A stretch of DNA of 64,000 nt from Paenibacillus caui (GTDB lineage: Bacteria > Bacillota > Bacilli > Paenibacillales > Paenibacillaceae), in the NCBI RefSeq assembly GCF_019904135.1, contig NZ_JAIOGQ010000003.1:1-64000 (forward strand). The letters run 5' to 3'. How positions within the stretch are numbered: position 1 is the first letter of the stretch; each line of letters starts with the position of its first letter. A model generated the notes under the pieces. The model was given only the letters and a program-made list of their open reading frames with translations. It was not told where the DNA came from and did no database searches. Positions 47,374 through 55,411 of the stretch are shown one piece after another. A program made the position numbers and the translations under genes.

Positions 47374-48481
47374 CAGGAGGAGTGGCTTCCCGCGGTCCAT
47401 GGGAGTGATCTTCCTTGCCGTCACCCTGCTTGCGGCATCAGGTTGCGGGCTGCTTCCCAAGGAAGAGGAGGAGGAAGCGCTGCCGGTCATAACGCCGCCT
47501 ACGATTGCTAAGAAGCCGGAATATACGGTGAGAGCCGAGACGATAGAAACGTCGGTCAATGCGGTAGGCAATCTGAAGAGCCAGCGGGAGGAACCGGTTT
47601 ACTTTACCACCGATGGCCTTCATGTCAAGAGTGTCAAGGTTAAGGCCGGGGACAAGATCGCAGCCGGCGCGGTAATTGCGCAGCTGGATGTTGAAGATCT
47701 GCAGAAACAGCTCCGGAAGAAGAAGCTGGAGTTCCGGAAGCAGGAAGCGACGATGAAGGAGACGCTGCGCAAGAAGGATGAAATGGATCCGATCGAATTC
47801 GAGGAGGCATCCATTGTATTTGAAGAAGCCAAGCAGGAACTGGTGGATATGGAGGCGGATATAGCGAAAGGCGTGCTGACCGCTCCGTTTGCCGGAACCG
47901 TGCTTACCGTAAATGTTAAGAACGGTGATACTGCTAAAGCGTACGATCCGGTGGCGATCATCGCCGACGCGTCCAACCTGATCGTTGCGGCCTCCTTTGC
48001 CAAAGAAGATCTGGAGAAGATCGCCGTAGGCATGAAGGCTGCCGTGGATATTAACGGAGCAGGCGTTTTTGACGGCAAGGTAAAAGTAATGCCGGTCAAT
48101 ACGGATGACGACAACGGCAATGGCAGTAATGGCAATGGCAATGGTAATGGCAGCGCCGGGGGCAACGGGCAGAACGGCGGAAGCGGCGCCGCTTCCGGAC
48201 AGGATTCGCTCAGCAAATATTTGATTGTTCAGCTTGATAAAATGCCTGCCGGCCTGAACCGGGGAACCCCGCTCAGCGTGAAGATCGTGACGGAGCGCAA
48301 GGAGAACGCGATTCTCATTCCGACTTCAGCGCTTCGCTCCATCGGTTCCCGGACTTATGTCCAGGTGGTGGAGAATGACGGCAGCAAACGCGAGGTTGAC
48401 GTAGAAGTCGGGCAGCAGACCTCTACGGATGTGGAAATCGTTAAAGGGCTCACGCCCGGGCAGAAAGTTGTGGGCCGCTGA
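47339..48481 (+). CDS. HlyD/MacA-like efflux adaptor, lipoprotein
   Basis: 380 residues. A signal peptide with lipobox LLAASGC (lipidated C36) is followed by an acidic stretch, a biotinyl-lipoyl-like domain (VKSVKVKAGDKIAAGAVIAQLDVE region, split by a helical hairpin at about 120-175), and a beta-barrel part. An Asn/Gly-rich low-complexity insert sits at about residues 256-291. It would stand on the outer face of the membrane and contact the FtsX-like permease encoded next. The start lies inside the upstream ATPase gene, with tttggaggta as ribosome site. Its stop overlaps the next ATG by one base. Confidence 0.85.
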   Translation: MFTKWLTENLFSRRSGFPRSMGVIFLAVTLLAASGCGLLPKEEEEEALPVITPPTIAKKPEYTVRAETIETSVNAVGNLKSQREEPVYFTTDGLHVKSVKVKAGDKIAAGAVIAQLDVEDLQKQLRKKKLEFRKQEATMKETLRKKDEMDPIEFEEASIVFEEAKQELVDMEADIAKGVLTAPFAGTVLTVNVKNGDTAKAYDPVAIIADASNLIVAASFAKEDLEKIAVGMKAAVDINGAGVFDGKVKVMPVNTDDDNGNGSNGNGNGNGSAGGNGQNGGSGAASGQDSLSKYLIVQLDKMPAGLNRGTPLSVKIVTERKENAILIPTSALRSIGSRTYVQVVENDGSKREVDVEVGQQTSTDVEIVKGLTPGQKVVGR

Positions 48482-51402
48482 TGGGAATGCCGCTGCTCAG
48501 GTTTTTGCTTCGCAAAATGTGGAACACGAAATGGCTGACGCTCAGCACGCTGCTTGGTTTGATTGTTGCTGTTTCTTTTACCGTAAGTATTCCTATGTAT
48601 ACCGACGGAGCCCTGAAAAGGGTTGTCGCCAAATCGCTTGAGGAACAAAGCTCCGGACTTCCTGCCGGATCACTGCTAATGAGCTATCAGGCAGCGGGCG
48701 GCACGAAAACGGATCAAGCGGGATACAAAGCGGTCGATGCATATATTCAGCATGAGGTTCCGAAGGAAATCGGTTTTCCTTATGAGATGTATGTCAATAC
48801 GCGTTCTATCCGCAACACGGAAGTTTCCCCGGAAGACCCGACCAAGGTCGATGCGAGCCGGACGAGAACGATGTCGATCATGTCTATGTCCGGCTTGAAA
48901 GATCACGTTGAATTCACAAACGGCAAACTGTTTGCAGATCAGGGAGAAGACGGGGTCATCGAAGCGGTGATGATGGAAGAAGGCATGTACCGCAATGATC
49001 TGCATGTCGGGGACATCATGGAGTACCCGGTTTACAGCGGGCTTGATCTCACGCTGCGGGTCAAGATCGTTGGCTCATTCAAGCCGCTGGATGAGAATGA
49101 CCCGTACTGGTATCAGGGCTTTGAAGGCATGATGAACAGCTTTTATATCAGCGACAAAGCTTTTGATGAAGGGCTCATTGCGAAGCAATCCGTACCGCTG
49201 CATGGTTCACAGTGGTATTACGCGTTTGATCTGTCGGAGATCAAAACGAGCCAGCTGTCCGCCTTGTCCGGTACGCTGGACCGGCTAGACATTGAATTGT
49301 ACCAAAGGCTGAAAGACACGAAGGTCGATATTTCATTCGGCGATCTGCTCAATGATTTCCGGAAGCAGAGTCTGCAGCTGCAAACGCTGCTGTTTACGCT
49401 GGCGGCGCCGATGATTGCCATGGTGTTCTATTTTATCGTTATGAACTCGCGCCAGGCGCTCGACAAGCAGCAAAGCGATATCGCGGTTCTGCGCAGCCGC
49501 GGGGCCTCCACGAAGCAGATTATTTTTGTTTATTTGCTGGAAAGTATTATTCTCGGCGTGATTTCGATGGTTGCCGGGCCGTTCCTCGGCTGGTTTATGG
49601 CGAAATCGATCGGCTCTGCGGACGGATTTTTAACGTTTGTAGACCGCAAGTCGCTTCCGGTCGGCTTTAACGGTGATGCGATCGCCCTAGGCGGCGCAGC
49701 CGTACTGATCGCCATTCTTTCAACCTTGATCCCGGCCATCTCCTATGCGCGATCCTCGATTGTAAGCGCTAAGCGCAAGCAGGCGCGCAAGGACAGAAGC
49801 CCGGGGTGGCAGAGATGGTTCATCGATGTGCTGCTGCTTGGTTTGGCGGGATACGGATACTATCTGTTCTATGATCGTCAAATGTTAACCTTTCAGACTG
49901 GTATGACGACAGACGAGCTGCAGGTACAGCCGTTTCTGTTTTTTGTGCCTGCCTTGGCTATCTTTGCCGGCGGACTGGTATTCTTGCGAATATTCCCGTG
50001 GCTGCTGAAACTGATCGGGTGGATCGGCAAACGCTGGCTGCCCGTCCCCTATTATCTCAGTCTGACCCAGCTGTCCCGCTCGGCTTCGTCCTACTATCCG
50101 CTGATGATACTCCTTGTACTGACGCTGGGGCTGGGCATTTACAACGCTTCGGCCGCCCGGACGATTGATCTGAATTCGACGGAACGCACCCTGTATAAAT
50201 ACGGTTCGGATGTCGTCATGCAGACCGTTTGGGAAGGGACGCCTGAGGTATCTCCGTCCTCCGGAAACGGGGGCAGCGGTTCCGGAGGAGCCGGAGGAGG
50301 ACCTGGCGGCCAAACAGGAGGCAATCCCCAGGGCGGGGGAGTCGGAGGCGGTCCCGGCGGGGGCCCGGGAGGTCCCGGCGGCCAGCAATCCAAGCCGACC
50401 AAAATTATATATAGCGAGCCGCCTTTTGAAGTATTCCGCAGTCTGGAAGGCGTCGAGTCTGCAGCGAGAGTTCTGAAGACCAAAGGAAGCATCATTATAT
50501 CGGGCAAATCGGCAGGTCAGGGCAGCGTCATGGGGATCGACAATCTCGATTTCTCCAAAGTGGCCTGGTTCCGGAACGATTTGTTTCCCGTGCATCCGTT
50601 CTATTATTTGCAGTTTCTCGGGATGAATGAAAGTGCGGCGCTGGTCCCCTCCAATTTGGCGAAGAAATACCAGCTAAAGCTGGGGGATATCATCTCGGTG
50701 TCGCTGCAGGATCAAATGGTCGATTTTACCGTCTACGGCATTATTCCTTATTGGCCGACAGAGTACCCGGACAAAACGCCGTTTGTTATTGCGAATCTCG
50801 ACTATATCTACGACCAGGTTCCGCTAATTCCGTATGAGGTTTGGCTGAAAATGAAACCGGGAGCCAAGGTGGCTCCGCTGATCAGCGCATTGACGGAAAA
50901 AGGAATCGAACTGTCCTCTGTGGAGGATGTTCGCAGCGAGCTCGCATTGCAAAGCAAGCTGCCGACGCGGGGCGGCGTGTTCGGGATTCTCAGTCTGGGC
51001 TTTCTGCTCTCGGTTGTAGTGTCCCTGATCGGTTATATTCTCTACTGGTTCTTTAACCTGTCTGGACGCGTCGTACAGTTCGGTATTTTGAGGGCGATGG
51101 GATTATCCCGGCGTCAGCTGACTCTGATGCTGCTGGCTGAACAAATTTTGACGGCGGGGCTATCCATCGGACTCGGTATCGGAATCGGCAAGCTGGTAGG
51201 CAAGCTGTATCTGCCCTTTCTGCAGACAGCCGACAATGTTACATCCCAGATACCGCCTTTCCGGATCGTGTTTAACTCGAGCGATTCGCTGCAGCTTTAC
51301 GTTGTCGTCTCTGTCATGCTTCTGCTTGGAGCGGGACTCTTGTTCTGGCAAATTCGGCGTTTGAAGGTTCATCAGGCCGTAAAACTGGGAGAGGAGCGGT
51401 AG
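48481..51402 (+). CDS. Large FtsX-like ABC permease
   Basis: 973 residues. An N-terminal membrane segment (about 17-38) leads to a large extracytoplasmic domain (to about 295), a first FtsX domain (about 296-425), two to three more membrane segments (about 445-560), a second outside domain, and a C-terminal FtsX domain (about 841-970). A Gly-rich low-complexity stretch (about 592-642, mostly GGxGG and GPGG) lies at the start of the second outside domain. The layout resembles MacB-like or lipoprotein-release permeases with two FtsX repeats. Substrate unknown. It starts on the adaptor stop (TGATG) and ends 3 bases before the second ATPase. Confidence 0.85.
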   Translation: MGMPLLRFLLRKMWNTKWLTLSTLLGLIVAVSFTVSIPMYTDGALKRVVAKSLEEQSSGLPAGSLLMSYQAAGGTKTDQAGYKAVDAYIQHEVPKEIGFPYEMYVNTRSIRNTEVSPEDPTKVDASRTRTMSIMSMSGLKDHVEFTNGKLFADQGEDGVIEAVMMEEGMYRNDLHVGDIMEYPVYSGLDLTLRVKIVGSFKPLDENDPYWYQGFEGMMNSFYISDKAFDEGLIAKQSVPLHGSQWYYAFDLSEIKTSQLSALSGTLDRLDIELYQRLKDTKVDISFGDLLNDFRKQSLQLQTLLFTLAAPMIAMVFYFIVMNSRQALDKQQSDIAVLRSRGASTKQIIFVYLLESIILGVISMVAGPFLGWFMAKSIGSADGFLTFVDRKSLPVGFNGDAIALGGAAVLIAILSTLIPAISYARSSIVSAKRKQARKDRSPGWQRWFIDVLLLGLAGYGYYLFYDRQMLTFQTGMTTDELQVQPFLFFVPALAIFAGGLVFLRIFPWLLKLIGWIGKRWLPVPYYLSLTQLSRSASSYYPLMILLVLTLGLGIYNASAARTIDLNSTERTLYKYGSDVVMQTVWEGTPEVSPSSGNGGSGSGGAGGGPGGQTGGNPQGGGVGGGPGGGPGGPGGQQSKPTKIIYSEPPFEVFRSLEGVESAARVLKTKGSIIISGKSAGQGSVMGIDNLDFSKVAWFRNDLFPVHPFYYLQFLGMNESAALVPSNLAKKYQLKLGDIISVSLQDQMVDFTVYGIIPYWPTEYPDKTPFVIANLDYIYDQVPLIPYEVWLKMKPGAKVAPLISALTEKGIELSSVEDVRSELALQSKLPTRGGVFGILSLGFLLSVVVSLIGYILYWFFNLSGRVVQFGILRAMGLSRRQLTLMLLAEQILTAGLSIGLGIGIGKLVGKLYLPFLQTADNVTSQIPPFRIVFNSSDSLQLYVVVSVMLLLGAGLLFWQIRRLKVHQAVKLGEER

Positions 51403-51405
51403 CGT

Positions 51406-52299
51406 ATGATTCACTGCGAAGGACTGGTCAAAATCTTCAAGTCCGAGGATATTGAAGTTGTAGCCCTGCAGGGGCTGAATCTCGATGTGGAAAAAGGCGA
51501 AATGATGGCGATCATCGGCAACAGCGGTAGCGGCAAATCTACGCTGCTCAATATTTTGGGCGGCCTTGACCGCCCTTCCGCCGGGCAGGTCCATGTAGGC
51601 GGATGGGATCTGCTGAAAATCAAGGATGAGCAGCTTGTTGAATACAAGCGCAAAACCGTCGGATTTGTGTGGCAGAATAACGCCCGCAACCTGCTGCCTT
51701 ATTTGACGGCGCTGGAAAACGTCGAACTGCCGATGATGCTCAGCGGCAAGCTGGACCGGGCTTATGCCAAGCAATTGCTGGAGTGGGTCGGCCTGAAAGA
51801 CCGCATGCACAACAAGCTGCAGCAGCTTTCCGGCGGCGAGCAGCAGCGGGTGGCGATTGCGATCGGGTTATCCAACAGGCCGAGCTTGCTGCTTGCCGAT
51901 GAGCCTACCGGTTCGGTAGATACTCAAACCTCGGATCAGATTATGCGTATTTTTCGGGAGGTTAACCGGGAGCTTGGCATCACGATTGTTATTGTTACCC
52001 ATGACCTGACGTTAGCCGGGAAAGTAGACCGGGTTGTGGCCATTCGCGATGGCCTGACCAGTACGGAATTTCTCAAGCGGAATCCGAACCTGGATGGGGA
52101 ATCGGGCGGTTTCTCCGCACAAGCGGGCGGACTGCAGGAAATCCATGAAGCATTCGTTGTGGTTGATCGTGTCGGCCGGCTCCAGGTCCCTAAAGAATAT
52201 CTGGAGTCTGTAGGAATCAGCGGAAGAGCAAGCATGGAATTTGACGGCGAGAAAATTGTTATTACGGCGCCAAAATCATTAGAGGGGGATTCAAAATGA
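51406..52299 (+). CDS. ABC transporter ATP-binding protein with AbrB-like C-terminal domain, second ATPase
   Basis: 297 residues. Residues 1-225 are a standard LolD/MacB-like ATPase: Walker A G38-N-S-G-S-G-K-S-T46, signature LSGGEQQR (141-148), Walker B LLLADEPT (161-168). The extension at about 250-290 reads V-V-D254-R-V-G257-R258-L-Q-V-P262-K-E264, then G270-I271, then E282-K-I. It matches the AbrB/SpoVT swapped-hairpin pattern VDxxGRxxxPxE...GI...EKI at the same spacings, with a two-residue shorter loop. The domain could serve dimerisation or DNA binding; which is unknown. The gene sits 3 bases after the permease and overlaps the solute-binding gene by 4. Confidence 0.88.
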   Translation: MIHCEGLVKIFKSEDIEVVALQGLNLDVEKGEMMAIIGNSGSGKSTLLNILGGLDRPSAGQVHVGGWDLLKIKDEQLVEYKRKTVGFVWQNNARNLLPYLTALENVELPMMLSGKLDRAYAKQLLEWVGLKDRMHNKLQQLSGGEQQRVAIAIGLSNRPSLLLADEPTGSVDTQTSDQIMRIFREVNRELGITIVIVTHDLTLAGKVDRVVAIRDGLTSTEFLKRNPNLDGESGGFSAQAGGLQEIHEAFVVVDRVGRLQVPKEYLESVGISGRASMEFDGEKIVITAPKSLEGDSK

Positions 52300-53795
52300 A
52301 GAATAGCAAATTGAGGAAAGCTGTTGTAACGGGGCTAGCGCTTACGTTGTTACTTTCGGTAGTTTCCGGTTGTTCCGGTTCAAAGGCTAAGGACAATGAG
52401 CAGAAGGTGCTCAGAATCGGTATGCTGTATGGAGGCCCTGATGACTCCTATATCAGGCAGCAATATACCGACGCCTACGAACTGACGCATCCGAATGTCG
52501 AAATTGAAATTGTGCCGGCCATTGACCAAAGCATGTATCGCTATAATAACGGTTCTGAGCCGATCCAGCAGCCTGACAATCTGGAAAGTATGAAAAAGAT
52601 CATGACCGGCAGCAATCCGGTAGATGTTGTAGTTGCCGATACCGGAACCTTGAAACAGTTGATTCAGGAAAATATGCTGAAAGAGCTCGATCCGCTCATG
52701 CAGGAGGATAAGTTCGATACTTCGGATTATGTTCCGACCGTTATCGAAGGACTCAAAGATTTGGGAGAAGGAAAGTTGTACGCTCTGGCGCCGACCTTTA
52801 ATTCTTCCGCGCTCTTTTTCAATAAAAAAATATTTCAGGATGCGGGCGTAGAGCCGCCTCATGACGGCATGACGTGGGATGAGGTATTTAGTCTGGCACG
52901 CCGCGTAAGCAAAGGGGAAGGCAAAAACCGCATTTACGGATTCTCTTTTAACAACTATATGGGTTCGGATCCCTATTGGGATATGCAGAACTACACTTCA
53001 GCCCTCCAGCTTCGTTATTTCGATGACAAGGCTGAAAAGATGACTGTAAATACACCGCAGTGGGAGAAGGTTTGGAGCACGATCAGCAAGCTTTCTATCG
53101 ACAAGATTTTGCCGGATGGCAATCAACTGATGCAGGAACAACAAGGCGCAATGGCAGAAAGCTACAACCCGATCAGCCAGGATCTGTTCCTGTCTGGCAG
53201 AACCGCTATGACCATTAGCTTCAACAGCTATGTTAACGAATTGACAGACGCCAACAACAACGCCTCCAAGATCAAGAACTTCAAGGCGGTGGATTGGGAT
53301 GTCGTAACGCTTCCCACCCATCCGGAGAAACCCGGGATTGGGGGCAGCATCTATCTGAACAATGCGTTTGCCATTAATGCCAGTGCGCCAAATGCGGATT
53401 CAGCTTGGGATTTCGTGAAATTCCAGAACAGCGAGGATTGGGCAAAAATCAAGTCCCGCAGTTCTTATGAAATGGTCGCCCGCAAGTCGTACATTAAGCC
53501 GAAGGACGGGAAGGATTACAACATCCAGGCGTTCTATTCACTCAAGCCGGTTCCGCCTGCAAGCACCTCGGACGACAAGCTTTTTGTTCAGAAACAGGGG
53601 CTGTACTCAGTTACTCAATTCGGACAAAAATATTTTAAAGAAGTGGTTGATAACAAGAAGACACCTGCCGAGGCTCTGAAGGAATATGAGCAAAAGGGCA
53701 ATGAAATGCTTCAGGCGATCAAAAACAATCCAAAAACGATGTTCCAGGAAGATGGAACACCTTATGTGCCGCAGGATAATGGTGGCAAAAAATAA
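52296..53795 (+). CDS. Extracellular solute-binding lipoprotein (family 1-like)
   Basis: 499 residues. The signal peptide ends with lipobox SVVSGC (lipidated C26). The mature part has the shape of a carbohydrate-type binding protein, with the segments LRIGMLYGGPDD, YALAPTFNSSALFFNKKIFQDAGV and GGSIYLNNAFAINASAP. Such proteins normally deliver sugars to importers with two MalF/MalG-type permeases; none is present here. Instead it is translationally coupled to a MacB/FtsX-like system. It may be a sensor or a cargo-handling part of that system. A terminator follows. Confidence 0.85.
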   Translation: MKNSKLRKAVVTGLALTLLLSVVSGCSGSKAKDNEQKVLRIGMLYGGPDDSYIRQQYTDAYELTHPNVEIEIVPAIDQSMYRYNNGSEPIQQPDNLESMKKIMTGSNPVDVVVADTGTLKQLIQENMLKELDPLMQEDKFDTSDYVPTVIEGLKDLGEGKLYALAPTFNSSALFFNKKIFQDAGVEPPHDGMTWDEVFSLARRVSKGEGKNRIYGFSFNNYMGSDPYWDMQNYTSALQLRYFDDKAEKMTVNTPQWEKVWSTISKLSIDKILPDGNQLMQEQQGAMAESYNPISQDLFLSGRTAMTISFNSYVNELTDANNNASKIKNFKAVDWDVVTLPTHPEKPGIGGSIYLNNAFAINASAPNADSAWDFVKFQNSEDWAKIKSRSSYEMVARKSYIKPKDGKDYNIQAFYSLKPVPPASTSDDKLFVQKQGLYSVTQFGQKYFKEVVDNKKTPAEALKEYEQKGNEMLQAIKNNPKTMFQEDGTPYVPQDNGGKK

Positions 53796-53840
53796 TGAGG
53801 CAAGCTTGCTTGCGGCTGCCTCGTGTGAGGTAGAACGATA

Positions 53841-53875
53841 AATAGTCGGCGGCTGAGTCCGCCGGCTATTTTTTT
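53841..53875 (+). terminator. Terminator of the ABC module
   Basis: AATAGTCGGCGG pairs with CCGCCGGCTATT, then TTTTT. A GAGGCA/TGCCTC hairpin lies just before it (53797-53822). Confidence 0.9.
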
Positions 53876-53982
53876 GCTGGCGACAAATTTTGGAACTTTA
53901 GAGTTGGCTCGAAATTCATGCCCTGAGTGCAGGATCTGCTTTTTTTCAAGGTTATTTTGTGCAAAATGGGGAATGTTAGGGA

Positions 53983-54192
53983 GTGTCAACCTTTGCACAG
54001 ATCATGAAGAAAGCGAGAGATCATAAAATGTCTTGGGTGTATTACAACAAATTGTACAAATCCAGGTTTCAGGCCGGTTGTCTGGCGCGAAGACTGGAAC
54101 ATGACGGGTGGATTTATGGATTCAGGGAAATGCGCGAAATTGAGGTATACCGTTCGAAAAAGGGAAGATATGGTGTTCGTTTTTTGCCTTAA
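53983..54192 (+). CDS. Small basic protein of unknown function
   Basis: A frame of 69 residues from GTG 53983, or 62 from ATG 54004. It is rich in aromatic and basic residues (WVYYNKLYKSRFQ, then EVYRSKKGRYGVRFLP). No family is recognised. The start is uncertain, because agggagtg overlaps the GTG and sits too far from the ATG. Codon usage looks acceptable and no frame on the other strand competes. It lies alone between the ABC module and a tRNA pair. Confidence 0.4.
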   Translation: MSTFAQIMKKARDHKMSWVYYNKLYKSRFQAGCLARRLEHDGWIYGFREMREIEVYRSKKGRYGVRFLP

Positions 54193-54200
54193 ATTTTGAC

Positions 54201-54230
54201 TTGACGTAGGCTAGTGAAATAATGTATATT
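54201..54230 (+). promoter_or_regulatory. Promoter of the tRNA pair
   Basis: TTGACG (54201-54206), 18-bp spacer, TATATT (54225-54230), 23 bases before the first tRNA. Confidence 0.65.
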
Positions 54231-54252
54231 ATTATATGTCGCTATTTACTGA

Positions 54253-54326
<74 letters not shown>

Positions 54327-54346
54327 TTCTTATTTATATTTGATGG

Positions 54347-54420
54347 GGGCCCTTAGCTCAGTTGGTTAGAGCGGTCGGCTCATAACCGATTGGTCGGGGG
54401 TTCAAGTCCCTCAGGGCCCA
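54347..54420 (+). tRNA. CAU-anticodon tRNA, probably tRNA-Ile2 (lysidine type)
   Basis: 74 bases, anticodon CAT at 54381-54383, acceptor GGGCCCT/AGGGCCC. The body (CTTAGCTCAGTTGGTTAGAGC, GGTTCAAGTCC) and the C4:G69 and C5:G68 pairs resemble E. coli tRNA-Ile2, whose C34 is converted to lysidine by TilS, rather than elongator tRNA-Met. An elongator Met identity cannot be excluded. Confidence 0.9.
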
Positions 54421-54429
54421 TTGCGTCAG

Positions 54430-54455
54430 AAACCCTTGCTGTGCAAGGGTTTTTT
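54430..54455 (+). terminator. Terminator after the tRNA pair
   Basis: AAACCCTTG pairs with CAAGGGTTT around CTGTG, followed by T residues. Confidence 0.85.
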
Positions 54456-54477
54456 GCTGTTTTTTGGAACCTTCTAC

Positions 54478-54894
54478 TTATTGTGTCTCATTTCCAGTGT
54501 TCCCGCGGTACTCATGTCTGTGGGGCCTGATGCCGTCTATGGTGGTATAACCTCTAAAGTAATGGTAATGACCTCCTGTAGGCAAGGGAATCGCAGGGCC
54601 AGTAGTGCCTCTTATTGTATGAGAGTGACCGTTGTTGAAGGATGTTTTGGCTTGATAGGAATGAACGTGCTGAACTCCATTTGGCGCTGGGTCTGTCATT
54701 CCTACATAGTAGTGGCTATGGCCATCATCATAAGACGTATTTCCCGAAAAAGGATGAGTATGCACCTGCCTTCCGTTCCAAGAAGTAATATATAGTTTAT
54801 GCAGGTGCCTGGATTCGGAATCCTTGAAATCATCAGAATCATCGGAGTGAATAATAAGACCGGTAATCGGTATTTCCATTTCCAAGTCATGCAT
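54478..54894 (-). CDS. YmaF-family histidine-rich protein
   Basis: 138 residues on the minus strand. Repeated HxH units recur at regular steps: HTHPFSGNTSYDDGHSHYYVG, HVHSYQAKTSFNNGHSHTIRG and GGHYHYFRGYTT, ending in RPHRHEYRG. This is the YmaF pattern, a small family in Bacillales of unknown role. The His pairs suggest metal binding, which is inference. The start has gaagggatgc upstream. A plus-strand ORF over the same region (54421-54795) is its shadow. Confidence 0.8.
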   Translation of the reverse strand: MHDLEMEIPITGLIIHSDDSDDFKDSESRHLHKLYITSWNGRQVHTHPFSGNTSYDDGHSHYYVGMTDPAPNGVQHVHSYQAKTSFNNGHSHTIRGTTGPAIPLPTGGHYHYFRGYTTIDGIRPHRHEYRGNTGNETQ

Positions 54895-55071
54895 CCCTTC
54901 TATAGTTGTGATGATTTAGATATATTCGGGCCTGTAATTAATGTTTCAGGTCATTCGCATATTTCATCAGCTTTCGCTCATTTGGGCCTTCGTACTGGTC
55001 ATATGTCCATTTCCGTGTTCCGTTCTAGTACATAAAGTAGGTATGTAATCTAAATTGCAGGAGGGTTGAAG

Positions 55072-55179
55072 ATGAGTGAGGTTATTGAGCCCGAATATCG
55101 TCATCCGTTCACGTCGACTGGGGTCATTCTAGTTCTCTTCATTTTGTTGGTGATCATTACTCGGACCATTTTCATCTGA
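55072..55179 (+). CDS. Tiny membrane protein, YjcZ-like (35 residues)
   Basis: Starts at ATG 55072 after gcaggagggttgaag, a strong ribosome site. The 35 residues begin MSEVIEPEYRHPFTSTG and end in one membrane segment VILVLFILLVIITRTIFI. The tail is nearly the same as that of the YjcZ-type protein at 61828 (TGTILVLFILLVIITRSFFI). Family members are tiny proteins associated with sporulation and spore assembly. It is the only coding sequence I see between ymaF and 55412. Function unknown. Confidence 0.75.
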   Translation: MSEVIEPEYRHPFTSTGVILVLFILLVIITRTIFI

Positions 55180-55316
55180 CATTTGTAGTTCATCAGGAAC
55201 ATCGATAAACAAAGGGTTGCAGTTGGTATGTATGGATGGTCCCCTTCAGGCAGACATACGAAAAGGACATTGGCAAGATGGACTTAGCGTAAGTCTCCGG
55301 GAGGGGATATTTTGCC

Positions 55317-55344
55317 TAAGGGGGAACATATTTTAAACTCCAAC
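55317..55344 (+). promoter_or_regulatory. Sigma-E-like promoter
   Basis: ATATT (55317-55321), 15-bp spacer, CATATTTT (55337-55344). The layout is the same as the candidate in front of ylmC. It lies 68 bases before the start of the frameshifted spore-type gene. Confidence 0.5.
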
Positions 55345-55411
55345 ACAAGCACAAAATAGGGGATTTGCCTATATATTGTAAGGAACAAAAAAGAAGGAGC
55401 AGCGATACAAT

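Noticed and set aside
48104-48210. GGCAAT-type repeats in the adaptor gene as a DNA repeat array
   Set aside because: They are in-frame Asn/Gly codons inside a conserved gene, so a protein linker explains them.
54421-54795. 124-codon plus-strand frame after the tRNA pair
   Set aside because: It is antisense to the YmaF-like gene, whose repeated His motifs are clearly the real product.
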